Below are positions 25,110 to 35,800 of a stretch of 64,000 bases of DNA, in pieces (position 1 is the stretch's first letter; the number at the start of each line of letters is the position of its first letter). The position numbers and the translations under genes are program-made. Under the pieces are notes generated by a model. It searched no databases, was not told the DNA's origin, and worked only from the letters and a program-made list of their open reading frames with translations. The DNA is taken from NCBI GenBank assembly GCA_029945375.1, contig CM057069.1, positions 992,001 through 1,056,000 of the forward strand. The letters run 5' to 3'. Origin of the DNA: Agaricus subrufescens. Its lineage: Eukaryota > Basidiomycota > Agaricomycetes > Agaricales > Agaricaceae.

Positions 25110-26854
25110 ATGGCGCAGGGCTTTATTCTGGAGAATCGTGTCACTCATATTCGTGGTCTGCCGGTCTCTAGCTCCCATGCGTTTAGATATTCTACCGTCT
25201 CTTTCCTCTTGGGCCTGGATTCTCTCGAATCTGGCAGACTTGACCTTGCATTCGGCTGGCTATTTGGCTACGGAGGACGCTGGGGCCGTATCATCGGCCT
25301 TCGCTCCAACTCTTATCTGAATACTCTTAGTTCTGTCTCCATCCGCCAGAAATTGGAACTTGAGCTGCGGAGACATTCTTTATTGTCTCCGGACGACACT
25401 TTTGAAGACGCATGGTTGATGACCATGCCAAGTGTCCTCGGCTTCGAAGGCATCAACCCCCTCACTGTATATTTTTGTTATAAAAATAATAAATTATGGA
25501 CTGTAGTTTTAGAGGTTAGGCCCCATCGCACTCTATATACGTGGGGATCACACTGATACTTATCCTCCCCTCTCAAAGATACACAACACCTTCAGCGAAG
25601 GTCACATTCATATGCTGTGTATTGGCAAGAATGAAGATCCTATTGTACCCAAAGGGTGAGCAGCCTCAAGAATACGAGTCAAGTCCTCATCATAAACATT
25701 TATGTTGCAGATATGATCACCAGTGGACGTTCCCGCGGCAGTTTCACGTCTCTCCATTCAATGACCGCAGAGGGTTTTACACCATTTCTGTTGCGGCACC
25801 CCTACATCCCCCAAGTGTCGGCTCAAATGGGTCGGATGTGTTGCCCGCAGTTTACATTCGCCTCTACACTGATCCCCACCGCGATGCGGCGGTACCTGTG
25901 AATCACGAAGAGGTATCGTTGAAAAGATTGCCAGTCGGCGAATTCAAAATGGCCGCCTACCTTCGAGCTACTGTCGCTCTACCACTTTCCACAGGAAATG
26001 TCATTAAAGTGTTAGGCAAACGACCGTTGGCACTCTTTTTAACCATGCCGCGTATCTTATATCAAGCATGGGTCCTACATTTCATCAAACGCCTAGACGT
26101 TTTTCCGCGTCCGGAACCCCATACTCTAAATTACCTGAAGCAGTCGGATTCTTCACATGAAACTGTGCCAGGAGGTGGTGTGATATGGCAAGAGGAAACT
26201 TATTTTGATTCATTCGCTCGCGGAAAGGTCATCGGTTTTCTGACTGATCGAGTCTGTAAAACTGGGATCTCGGTATCACTCATTCCATCCAACCCGAATA
26301 TCACTACGACAGATATTTCAGCTCCCAGAAGTAATACCAGCTCGGACACACTCAGAATTACATATCTATCTCCTCGTTTCTTCACTATCATTTTCATGTG
26401 TCCTTCCGCCGAGCATGCACTACTATTCGGAAAAGATAGCGAAGCACTTTTCGAGGTGTCTTCTACAAATCTTTTCACCATCATTTTCTCCCCAACCATA
26501 GAAACCCACACGCGACCTTCGTCTCTTCAAGAGACGCTACAAGGTTTTCGGCGGGCATGCGTCCCTGACGCAGTTACTATCACCAGCCCGATAGTACATA
26601 TCCTCGATGAGAATTCTTCCTTTACAAATCTGATGACTTCGATGCTTGTCCTTTGGGCTTTAGCATTCTTGGAGTACACAGAGAAGACAATCTTTCGGGT
26701 GACTGGATCAAGATATATAGAGGGACAGGAACCATGGAATGCATGGAAACGTGCAGAGGGTGTATATACAAATAAGAAAGCGCGCAGTACTGGAGGCGAG
26801 AGATTTCCCTCTATATTATATGGAAGCGTTAGGAGAGATAGAATTGTAGAATAA
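25110..26854 (+). CDS. DUF1365 family protein
   Basis: Three exons: 25110-25514, 25579-25655, 25711-26854; 1626 nt, 541 aa, in frame. DUF1365 (Pfam PF07103) proteins occur in bacteria and fungi; in bacteria they often neighbour cyclopropane-fatty-acid or desaturase genes, but no reaction is established. Family signs: MAQGFILENRVTHIR with RYSTVSFLLGLDSLE, FGYGGRWGRIIGLRSNSYL, GFEGINPLTVYFCYK, and EIHNTFSEGHIHML joined across intron 1. Then comes QFHVSPFNDRRGFY across intron 2. Hydrophobic stretches near the C-terminus (MTSMLVLWALAFLEY) may be membrane-associated. The stop codon at 26852-26854 overlaps the 5-bp target site of the retrotransposon that follows, so the coding sequence is intact but its original 3' UTR now lies 6 kb away. 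Confidence 0.85.
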
Positions 26855-26857
26855 GGT

Positions 26858-27111
26858 TATTGAACTATCATAAAGACTACGTCAGCTGACATGTAGGAAC
26901 TATCATGTGATCTCATGTATATTCGATTCGTTCGTCGTTTACACCACTTCCAGTTGTTCTATCATCTGGAAGTGTGCGTATCCGTTTATCTTCTCTTTAC
27001 CACATGTATTAACTTATCCTGTAGCTCTAACGTGTCTACGTCGACTACAGGTAATACAGTTGTTCTATCATCTGGAAGTCTCTAACGTGTCTACGTCGAC
27101 TACAGTCAACA
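26858..27111 (+). repeat. 5' LTR
   Basis: 254 bp, from TATTGAACTATC to CAGTCAACA, identical by eye to 32597-32850. Internally it holds two direct repeats: TTGTTCTATCATCTGGAAGT (about 26942 and 27060) and CTAACGTGTCTACGTCGACT (about 27027 and 27083). Confidence 0.95.
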
Positions 27112-27123
27112 GGTTATGGGCCC
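27112..27123 (+). other. Primer-binding site matching the anticodon region of initiator tRNA-Met
   Basis: GGTTATGGGCCC lies immediately inside the 5' LTR. It is complementary to GGGCCCATAACC, which spans the anticodon stem and loop of eukaryotic initiator tRNA-Met. It does not match a tRNA 3' end, so priming by a half-tRNA, as known for Drosophila copia, is likely. Confidence 0.75.
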
Positions 27124-27272
27124 CGCCATCAACCGACTGTAGGATACGTGAAAGACTTAGACAACTCATTATATTCTGTTTGATAGGATTTATCGCGACG
27201 CATATATCCGCCGCCCACTCGTTTACGATCGCATACATTCAATTTTTCTTCCACGCATATAACACTCGAAAA

Positions 27273-30200
27273 ATGCCTAGACAACGACTCAGATTCCAAC
27301 CGCCAGCTCCTGAAAATTTCCCCTCATCGATATCTCAAGCCCTACACCCTCCAGCAGGTAATCAATTGCATTTTTCTCAACATCGTGTTTCGTCTTTGAA
27401 TCCTTCTTCTTCACAAAACTCTTCAAATTTTAATGTTCCTTCTTCGGGTAGCATAGATACATTCTTTCCCCCTATTAGTAGGGAGGACCCTGTTCCAAAC
27501 GACGCTCCAAATCTTTCCTCTTTACATTTTAATAATCCATCTCTTCCTTTGCCGGTGATCCCTGAACAATCGCATGTGTCCCACATTGCTCATTCGGCAC
27601 ATGGGTCGCCTTCAGGCAGATTTGTTCAGCATACTCCATCTGTTGCTTCTGCACAGGGTAGATCTTCTGCCCATGGTTCGCAGAATGCGAATGGATCATC
27701 GGCTACTCCCTTATTACCATCTCCATTCAACCAAAATTTTCCACAACCTTCTATTTCTCCGCCTTTCCATCATTCTACGACACCTTTTCCTTATTATCCA
27801 CCACCTCATCCGCCTTTACCTTTCAACCACAATTTCCCAGTTCAGAATTATTTTCCTCCGTATGGTTATCACCCTTATTATTTTCCACCTTATTCGTTTA
27901 TGCCACCACCTCCGGTTCCTCATTATATGCAACCCCCTCCACCGTTAGCGCCTCCTCCTACTTCTTCTGGCGCTCCAGTTTCTGTTCCTGTTAATCCTCC
28001 AGTTTCTGTCCCTGTTAACACTCCAGTTTCCATTCCAGTTCCACCCGCTGTTCCTGTTTCTTTGCCTAGGTCTGCCTCTTCTTCTCCTCCTTTGTCTTCT
28101 ACTTCTTTAAACTTTCGCAATTCTTCTCGTATTATCCCTTCGCTTTCGCATATTGTTACTCTGGAGGGTTCGGCGAACTTCGATGCATGGGACGACAGGA
28201 TTAGGACTATGTTAGCTGGTCTCGGCTACCTCGACCTTATCTATGATCCGGCGTATGACCCTCCAGACCGTTATCTTCGTATGTCAACCTGCCCTGAGAT
28301 ATCTTCTACACCATCCGATGAGGAGTTTGAGGCTGCCCGTGCGTGGCGTGCTGCAGACAGTATTGTTCGTCATATTCTGCTCAGCAAAATCTCAGATGGT
28401 GTGGCGGGTTCTATTGCGACAATTAAACGGACAGGTTCAGCACGGGAGATTTATCAAGTCCTGCGCTTGCGTCATTCGAATCGCGATTGGATAGGGGGAC
28501 GTGCCTTGTGGGAGGAATTATTGCACCTCAAGCCTGGTTCTGATCTGAAGGCTTATTGTTGTCGCTGGCTCAGTGATTTCAATAAAGTCTGTGATTCGCA
28601 ATACAAGATCGACACGGTTCATGCTGTGGATACGTTCTTCAGGCCCCTTCCTTCTTTCGGGATCATCACATCTCTTAAGACGGATGTCTATGACCAAATT
28701 TCTATCAACCCCAGCCTGAAGGTGGACTTTGTCTTTGGGGTCGTTCAGCGTCTTCTGGACCAGGCCACTCTGCATAACTTTCGCATCAAGGATCCGTCTT
28801 CTTCGGCCGCAAAGAATCAACCTTCACGTGACCGACCTCCCCCTCAGTCTGCCCCCGCGTCGAAACCTTCTTCTTCCGCTGCCAATCCTGGCTCTGCTCG
28901 TCGTGACACCTCTTCTGCATCTTTTAAACCTCGCCCACAGGCACATCTCGCTGCGACCGATCCTTCTCTCTCTCCTCCGGGTGTTAGTGATGACGTTGAT
29001 GAAGTTGTTTTGGATGATGGGGGTGGGGGCACTGAGGATGACACGTATCTTGTGAATGTAGTTCTACCTTCGTCCATCAATACCGATTTCAACTCTTCGT
29101 TCTATCCCCCTGTTGTGATGAGCTCCAAGATGCCTGATGATAGTATGGTCATGCACGATGATGAGAAATTTGTGGGATGCTTTGAAGCGCTCCTGGACTC
29201 GGGATCGACTCATCACATTTTCAACAATAGGGATCTTTTCTCTGCTTTCGATGAATCTTTCTCCGTGCCTGTTTCTACTGCAAATAATTCCCCATTGCAT
29301 GTCCTTGGTCGTGGTGATGTCTCACTGTCATTTGTTTCCCCTTCCGGTCCACTCCGTGTCCAACTCCGTGGCTGTCTTTTTGCGCCGGCTGTCCCAGTCA
29401 ATCTCCTCTCTGTGGGTCGGCTGGTAGCCTGTGGTGTTTCCTGCTCCTTTGCTTCACCTGGCTCCACAGCTCTGTCCCTTGCGCGTCCTGATGGTTCAAC
29501 TTTTGCCTTGCCGGTTGTCTCTTGTGGAGGTCTCTCGTGGTTGAAGTGTGGCTATGTCAACTCGCTCCGTCACCTTTCTCCTGGTCTTGACGTTTCCCTT
29601 TTGACTTCAGCCCCTTTGACACCAGACCTCTGGCATCAGCGTTTCGGACATTTGGGACACGATGCTACTCGATCTGCTTTAACAAAGGACTATGCTAAGG
29701 GTTTGACACATGTTGGTTCTTTCACTCGCGCCTTATGTCCTTCATGTACTATCGGCAAGGGTGCTCAACAGAGCCATCCGTATCGCGGTAACCGTGCTGG
29801 TGCCATTGGGGAATTGCTTCATGCCGATGTCTGTGGACCTTGGCCTGTGCAGACGCCTTCCAAGGCTTTGTACGCTTTCTCTGTGCTCGATGATTTCTCC
29901 AATTTTGGTTTCACCTTCCTCATGCCTTCTCGGACTGGTGTTTTCCAATCTTTTCGGCTGGTAGAGGCGTTCCTTCTCAAGCAGTGTTCTGCTGCTGTCC
30001 GGTCCATTCGTCTTGATGGTGCTAAGGAATTTGTGGGTGGCAAGCTCGGGGATCATCTGCGCTCTACAGGTGTTCTTGTTCAGGTCACAGCTCCTTATGC
30101 GCACCATCAGAATGGTAAGGCTGAGCGTTTCGTCCGTACACTGGAGGATGGCTGCCAGACTCTCCTGGCCGCTTCTGGTCTCCCTGATCAATTCTGGGGA

Positions 30201-32462
30201 GATGCCTTCGTTACTATGCAATACCTCCGCAATCGCCTTCCTACCTCTACCTTGCCATCTGGGGTGACTCCATTTGAACGGATTTTTGGCTCTAAGCCAG
30301 ATCTGTCTCATCTTCGGGTGTGGGGGTGCCTTTGTTATCCGGTGATCCCTCCTGAGAAGCGTGCCAAGGCTGGTCCACGTCGTTATGAAGCCATTTTTGT
30401 TGGCTACGAGGAGGGTCGTGTCGGCTGGCGTGTGCGTTCTACTTCTGGTGCTTATTCCTTCTCTGCGGATGTTGTATTTGATGAGGTTCGTCCTGGGCGC
30501 CTTGGTGTCCCGCGTACACTGGTTCTTCCGACCTCGTCGGATGGGGGTGCTAGTACACAAGTGCGAACGGCAAAAGATCAGAACTTCCTAAATGAAGTCA
30601 AGGAGCGAGCTGTCAGACGATCAAACCGCAACATGGGAAGTAGACCATCTCACTCACCGGATGTCATTCGGGCTCTTGTTGCATATGGGGGATTACAGGA
30701 TGTTGTTCACGAACGATATTTGGCTGAGTTCACTGAATTCGCGATGGCCGGATGTGACGACATATTGACCGATTTGATGTTAGATAAGCCAATGGTCATG
30801 GTAGCATCTTCTTTCGGTTATACCAAGGCACCAGAGAGTTATCGTGAAGCACAGAAACGGAGAGATTGGAACATGTTCAAGAATGCTATGGATAGGGAAC
30901 ATAATAGCCTGATGAAGATGAAAGCGTGGGATGAGTGTGAGCTGCCGAAGGGGAGGAAAGCAATAGATGTTCGTTGGGTGTACGCCTACAAGTTGGATGA
31001 TATGGGGGTGCCGAAAGAGGGTGAGGAGAAGGCGAGATTAGTGGCGAAGGGTTTTAGCCAACGACCAGAAGATTATGGGGAGACATACGCACCTGTTGCG
31101 CGAATGGCGAGTATCCGAATAGTCCTGTCTGTTGCTGCTGTTCACGATTTAGAGCTCTACGGATGGGACTGCAAGACGGCTTTTCTTCACGCTCGGTTGC
31201 AACAGGATATTTATATCAAACAGATACCCGGTTATCCTCTGGCAGATCCTGCTTTGGTTCTGAAACTCAATGTAGCTCTCTACGGACTCAGACAAGCTGC
31301 CTACGAGTTCTACCAACTTGTCCTTACAGTCATGGAGGGCATAGGTATGAAGCGTAGCGAGGTTGACCATGCCTTTTTCTATGGTATATGGGACTCGCCT
31401 CCTGATCCCTCTATTCCAATGCCACGTTCTGGTCGCCTTCAGCTTTTGGTGCCGATTCATGTTGACGATGGACTGACAGCATCCACAAATCGGGAGTTAT
31501 ACTCTTGGTTTCTGGCTCAGCTTCAGAAGCGGCTCACCATTATTGACTTAGGACCCGCTCAGTTGTACCTTGGCTGCAGAATCATACGTGATCGTCCTAA
31601 ACGAGTCATTTATCTCTCACAGGAAGCCTTCATGGGAGATCTACTGGACAGTTATTGTATGACTGATGCCCCTCCTCTCGGGATTCCAATTAAATCTCAA
31701 TTATCCGAGATGAAGGAGCCTCCTCCCGGTGCCTTACCATCAATACCTGATGACGAGTTGAAACATACGTATCAAAGTTTGGTGGGAAGTCTTTTATATC
31801 TTGCCCTTTGTACCCGACCCGACATCGCATACGTGTGTATGGCACTTGGTCAGCACAATGCTAACCCGACTCGCAAACATATGATAGCGGCCAAGAATGT
31901 CCTGCGGTACATTGGTGGGACCAGGAAGATGGGGATGTTATTTGGTCGCAAAGATGAGCATTTTCCTACAGCTATTCAAGGCTATATTCAACACTGCGGA
32001 TTCTCGGACTCGGACTGGGCATCTGATGTCGACAATCGAAGGAGCATCGCAGGTTTCTGTTTCTTTTTCCTAGGATGCTGTGTGTCTTGGTCGGCAGTTA
32101 AACAGAAGTCTGTGGCTCTCTCATCAGCGGAAGCGGAGTATTACGCGTTGACACATGCTGTTAAAGAAGCATTGTGGCTACGGATGTTCTTGGTTCTCCT
32201 CGATATCCCTGTTCCATCACCATACCCGATCCTCTGCGATAACTCAGCAGCAATCTCTATTGCAAACCGGGAAGTCATTTCTTCACGGACAAAACATATT
32301 GATGTTCGACATCATTTCCTTCGTCAATATATGGGCAAAGAGTTATCGACATCCTGGTTGCCTACTTCGGAGATGCCAGCGGATATCTTGACAAAGCCTT
32401 TACCCCAGCCAATCTTTGAGAAGCACCGGGAATCTCTTGGTGTCAGTGTTCTTCCTTCTTAA
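27273..32462 (+). CDS. Copia Gag-Pol polyprotein
   Basis: 1729 aa from the ATG at 27273 to the stop at 32460-32462; the frame is also open upstream into the LTR, but without need. The N-terminal 300 residues are Ser/Pro-rich. A gag-like region follows (SANFDAWDDRIR to the RLRHSNRDW area). Protease DSGSTHH lies near residue 643. The pre-integrase zinc region HQRFGHLGH...CPSC is near 787. Integrase catalytic residues are the Asp of HADVCG (about 850), the Asp of RLDGAKEF (about 914) and the Glu of GKAERF (about 950). Reverse transcriptase runs from DVRWVY near 1231 to the HVDDGL catalytic site near 1396. RNase H: SDSDWASD near 1578, SSAEAEYYAL near 1617, RTKHIDVRHHF. No CCHC zinc knuckle is visible in gag. 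All key residues are present and no frameshift is seen. Confidence 0.95.
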   Translation: MPRQRLRFQPPAPENFPSSISQALHPPAGNQLHFSQHRVSSLNPSSSQNSSNFNVPSSGSIDTFFPPISREDPVPNDAPNLSSLHFNNPSLPLPVIPEQSHVSHIAHSAHGSPSGRFVQHTPSVASAQGRSSAHGSQNANGSSATPLLPSPFNQNFPQPSISPPFHHSTTPFPYYPPPHPPLPFNHNFPVQNYFPPYGYHPYYFPPYSFMPPPPVPHYMQPPPPLAPPPTSSGAPVSVPVNPPVSVPVNTPVSIPVPPAVPVSLPRSASSSPPLSSTSLNFRNSSRIIPSLSHIVTLEGSANFDAWDDRIRTMLAGLGYLDLIYDPAYDPPDRYLRMSTCPEISSTPSDEEFEAARAWRAADSIVRHILLSKISDGVAGSIATIKRTGSAREIYQVLRLRHSNRDWIGGRALWEELLHLKPGSDLKAYCCRWLSDFNKVCDSQYKIDTVHAVDTFFRPLPSFGIITSLKTDVYDQISINPSLKVDFVFGVVQRLLDQATLHNFRIKDPSSSAAKNQPSRDRPPPQSAPASKPSSSAANPGSARRDTSSASFKPRPQAHLAATDPSLSPPGVSDDVDEVVLDDGGGGTEDDTYLVNVVLPSSINTDFNSSFYPPVVMSSKMPDDSMVMHDDEKFVGCFEALLDSGSTHHIFNNRDLFSAFDESFSVPVSTANNSPLHVLGRGDVSLSFVSPSGPLRVQLRGCLFAPAVPVNLLSVGRLVACGVSCSFASPGSTALSLARPDGSTFALPVVSCGGLSWLKCGYVNSLRHLSPGLDVSLLTSAPLTPDLWHQRFGHLGHDATRSALTKDYAKGLTHVGSFTRALCPSCTIGKGAQQSHPYRGNRAGAIGELLHADVCGPWPVQTPSKALYAFSVLDDFSNFGFTFLMPSRTGVFQSFRLVEAFLLKQCSAAVRSIRLDGAKEFVGGKLGDHLRSTGVLVQVTAPYAHHQNGKAERFVRTLEDGCQTLLAASGLPDQFWGDAFVTMQYLRNRLPTSTLPSGVTPFERIFGSKPDLSHLRVWGCLCYPVIPPEKRAKAGPRRYEAIFVGYEEGRVGWRVRSTSGAYSFSADVVFDEVRPGRLGVPRTLVLPTSSDGGASTQVRTAKDQNFLNEVKERAVRRSNRNMGSRPSHSPDVIRALVAYGGLQDVVHERYLAEFTEFAMAGCDDILTDLMLDKPMVMVASSFGYTKAPESYREAQKRRDWNMFKNAMDREHNSLMKMKAWDECELPKGRKAIDVRWVYAYKLDDMGVPKEGEEKARLVAKGFSQRPEDYGETYAPVARMASIRIVLSVAAVHDLELYGWDCKTAFLHARLQQDIYIKQIPGYPLADPALVLKLNVALYGLRQAAYEFYQLVLTVMEGIGMKRSEVDHAFFYGIWDSPPDPSIPMPRSGRLQLLVPIHVDDGLTASTNRELYSWFLAQLQKRLTIIDLGPAQLYLGCRIIRDRPKRVIYLSQEAFMGDLLDSYCMTDAPPLGIPIKSQLSEMKEPPPGALPSIPDDELKHTYQSLVGSLLYLALCTRPDIAYVCMALGQHNANPTRKHMIAAKNVLRYIGGTRKMGMLFGRKDEHFPTAIQGYIQHCGFSDSDWASDVDNRRSIAGFCFFFLGCCVSWSAVKQKSVALSSAEAEYYALTHAVKEALWLRMFLVLLDIPVPSPYPILCDNSAAISIANREVISSRTKHIDVRHHFLRQYMGKELSTSWLPTSEMPADILTKPLPQPIFEKHRESLGVSVLPS

Positions 32463-32586
32463 CTTCGTTCCTCCTTTTTCCTTGTTCAATTCAACACTTC
32501 TGTTTCTTTTCCAATTACTATTCTATTATTTCTATTTCTATTCGCTTTCTATCATTTCCTTTCCTCATGCCATCACTTTGTCTTTT

Positions 32587-32596
32587 TGTGGGGGTG
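32587..32596 (+). other. Polypurine tract
   Basis: TGTGGGGGTG lies directly before the 3' LTR (which starts TATTG at 32597), the expected primer site for plus-strand DNA synthesis. Its position independently fixes the LTR boundary. Confidence 0.7.
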
Positions 32597-32850
32597 TATT
32601 GAACTATCATAAAGACTACGTCAGCTGACATGTAGGAACTATCATGTGATCTCATGTATATTCGATTCGTTCGTCGTTTACACCACTTCCAGTTGTTCTA
32701 TCATCTGGAAGTGTGCGTATCCGTTTATCTTCTCTTTACCACATGTATTAACTTATCCTGTAGCTCTAACGTGTCTACGTCGACTACAGGTAATACAGTT
32801 GTTCTATCATCTGGAAGTCTCTAACGTGTCTACGTCGACTACAGTCAACA
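32597..32850 (+). repeat. 3' LTR
   Basis: 254 bp, identical by eye to the 5' LTR. It is followed by the second AAGGT of the target-site duplication. Confidence 0.95.
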
Positions 32851-32855
32851 AAGGT

Positions 32856-35800
32856 AATCGTGTTGCATTTCTTATTGGAGGGTCAGACTATTACGGTTCT
32901 GCTCTGTGTTATAGATGAGATTGTAGCCTTGATGATGAGCCTAATAAATATCAGCCACTGTGCGAAGGTTCTACCGTGAAGCTGAGACTTCGTTAGAGTT
33001 GCCAACGAACGGTTACCCATTGGATTGTGGTAATTGCATTAGTCTCAGAGTCATGAAATGAGATCCGATCTAATTGAGTATCCTCTTTGTTGTCTAATAT
33101 TCCATCAAAACCAGCAAAATACCCACATTTAGTATAATGAGACTTAGTTCCGGATACTCCAGTGAGTTTGGACGGACTCGAAAGACATATGAGAGTTTAT
33201 TTGCCACTTTCCTGACCCGCGGTAGTTAGTAGCTCAAGCTGGACATGCGTCATTGATGCCAATAAATGAGCGTAGTGTGTTTGGGCTCAAATACGAGAAA
33301 ATGTGATTCAGGATCGGCAAAAGAAAGAGAAACAGGTAGACCCAGGATAAAATTTCTCGTTGAGACTTGGCAATAGCCATGATGACCTACAGCAAAAGAG
33401 TAACAAGCAGGCGAAATTATGTCAATACAAGCTGACCCAGGTGACCTTGGAATCTTGGCAGCACCTAGACATGCTGCATACAAATATGCTTGTCTATGGT
33501 CCAGAGTTGTATTGAGCTTCCCACGAGAACCAGAGTGCCCTTAGCCCGCCTGAGGCAGTGGGGGTCGTGTGGGTGAAACCCGATGAAGAATGAAAACATA
33601 TTCAAATTGCACTACACTGCGGGTCCCCCAAGAAAATTCGGTAAAATGGAAGAGCGTCTGGACACACATTCAACAGGAACGGCTATCAGGGAGAACTGAA
33701 TTGTCAGGTTTCCCTCAGACATTTCGGCCAAAAATGTTGGACAATGACGTTGTAGTGTAGAAAGATGGGAGCCACCGAAAAGTATACTGTAACAGCACTG
33801 TTAATATATATCTGCTTGATATGATTACCCCAGAAACGTGTGCGCCACAGGAAGGCGTACGGGGTAACCCCGATGGGGATGTACGATACGGCGCGAATCA
33901 ATCCCATCTTTTGTTTCCGGTAAAAGCCACTTCAGACAGGAGTACCAGGAGTGCAGAATCATTGATATGCTAGTTGGTAACAAATGAAAAAAAAAAAATA
34001 CAAAATGACGTGCTTTTCCTTTTTTGTGTTGTAGTTTTGTATGTCATTGTCATGTGTCGTGTGTACACGGAAGAAATTGAATTCCGACTAGGCCGGATTG
34101 CGCTAGTTAGGCGGACACATTTTCTGACATAATTTGATCGTACCTTCTACCCACCCTGGCTACTAGGGGCCACGATCAACGATCATTGGTTCAAGTCTCG
34201 ACGCTCGACGCTTCATGGACGGCTGTTAGCTGCCTTCCTTCACTCGGCAAACATTGTGAAACGTTGATGCAGGGTGACATGGAAATTCTAGCTCACCGGC
34301 CGCGTTTGCTAGCTGTCGCTAGATGTTCAAGTCAAAACTAACTGTCCATTTTCTTTCAGGGGTACAGGAGTTTTGGCCCGCGAAGCGACCGGTTTTTCTG
34401 ATTGTCCATACCAAGGGTCATATGCATATCGTAATTTTTGGATTCGCACTACAAAAATCAATTGGGAGGAGAAAAAAATATAATAAGTGAATAACCGGAG
34501 GTAATGCTATGTTTCAAAACGGGGGGGAGGGGGGGAAGCGGCTATTCTAATTGACTTTAACACAAGATTTTCAGGTCGAGCCGACTTGAGTAGCCGGGAA
34601 ACATTACCATACTTGGTTTAGTGTTCTTTTTTCGGGTAACTCCAAGATTTCCGGACGGAGCTAGGAACCCATGGAATCATCCGTCCGATCAATTGAGATC
34701 GGGCCCCGCTTACTTTGTTCGCGCTGATAGTTGACCTTTCTCGCTTAGGTTCTTCGGAAACGAAGGGTGAATTAATTAACTCTGCAAAACATCATGCATC
34801 AGCCTAAGTTTAGCACTTGCGCTGTTTTGTCTCTTCCGCTTATCCCGCGAGTATGTCTTTATTAAACGGATGGCTGAAAAGAAGCAGTTGATATACCTAG
34901 GCGTTATTGAGTGTCATTCAAAGAAGAAGGGTTCGAATCTCCTTTCAGGATGATCCGAAACAATGAAGTGGTCTCAGATGTATACACTCTACTACAGCCT
35001 CGTCTGCGTATTCGACATCCCTCCATGCGGAGGAAATGTTGAGATATCACAATCGTCCGGTTTCGGACGCTGCAGCTCCATCGCTTTCGTTGTCCCCACA
35101 CCTTCCAAAAACGGTATACTTCCTCGAAAGGTGAAGCTCGGCTATTGAGTTCTAGGCCACAGCGCTACACTTTGACCATAATAACTCTTCCTTCTAGCTC
35201 GAGAACCCCCACCTCAACGATCTAGAGCTGTCTCCGATTGTCGCGCACTGGATGAGCGGATGACGGGGCTTAATCTCGCTCTTGATCTTACCCGTCCGAT
35301 CGCATACCTGTGCCCCCGATGATTAGGTAACGCATTGGGCAAAGGCAAGCAGTTAGTAAAATCTCCCCCTCCCCCTCCCCCTGTTATCCGGGAAATGTTT
35401 GTAAGCGAGGTCAAGGAGTCTCAGATATCAATACTGGTCCTAGTACTACTGACCATTCACATCAACCTCTCTGGGTGGGATGACCCCTCTCTTGGACCCT
35501 AGTCAAACAAAGACCTCGGAACGATATTCCGAATCTGTTCGCTTCAAAGGGCTGGTCTAAAATCTTTTTTTTTTCGGGGCCCATTGATGGCTCTTCGGAA
35601 GAAATAGTAGTACAAAAATAGGAGAGTAATGCTCTCAACTTGACTCAAGTCAAAGCAAAATGAATACGCCAAGAACACGATCATTTTTTAATTCTGTTAG
35701 TTGAACAAAGTAAAATCTGACTTTTAATAACCCACACAAAACAACGTAAGATCGAACAGCCTCGACCTCTGAACTGGACGATTCCGGTATAGAATAGAAT

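Larger units (their letters stand above)
26853..32855 (+). mobile_element. Complete Ty1/copia LTR retrotransposon with target-site duplication
   Basis: Full-length element (26858-32850, 5993 bp) flanked by the 5-bp direct repeat AAGGT (26853-26857 and 32851-32855). It has two 254-bp LTRs that I read as identical, a primer-binding site, one uninterrupted gag-pol frame, and a polypurine tract next to the 3' LTR. The domain order (protease, integrase, reverse transcriptase, RNase H) is that of the copia superfamily. Identical LTRs and an open frame point to very recent insertion and possible activity. Confidence 0.95.

Noticed and set aside
26907..27272. Extension of the gag-pol frame upstream into the 5' LTR
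   Set aside because: The frame is open but this part is LTR and leader; the ATG at 27273 right after the leader is the natural start, and the same LTR reading recurs in the 3' LTR without function.
34185..34215. GGTTCAAGTC T-loop-like string
   Set aside because: No cloverleaf can be built upstream; chance match.
34900..34960. tRNA-like GGGTTCGAATC (T-loop resemblance)
   Set aside because: The flanking bases do not form a good T stem, and no D, anticodon or acceptor stem fits at the right spacing.
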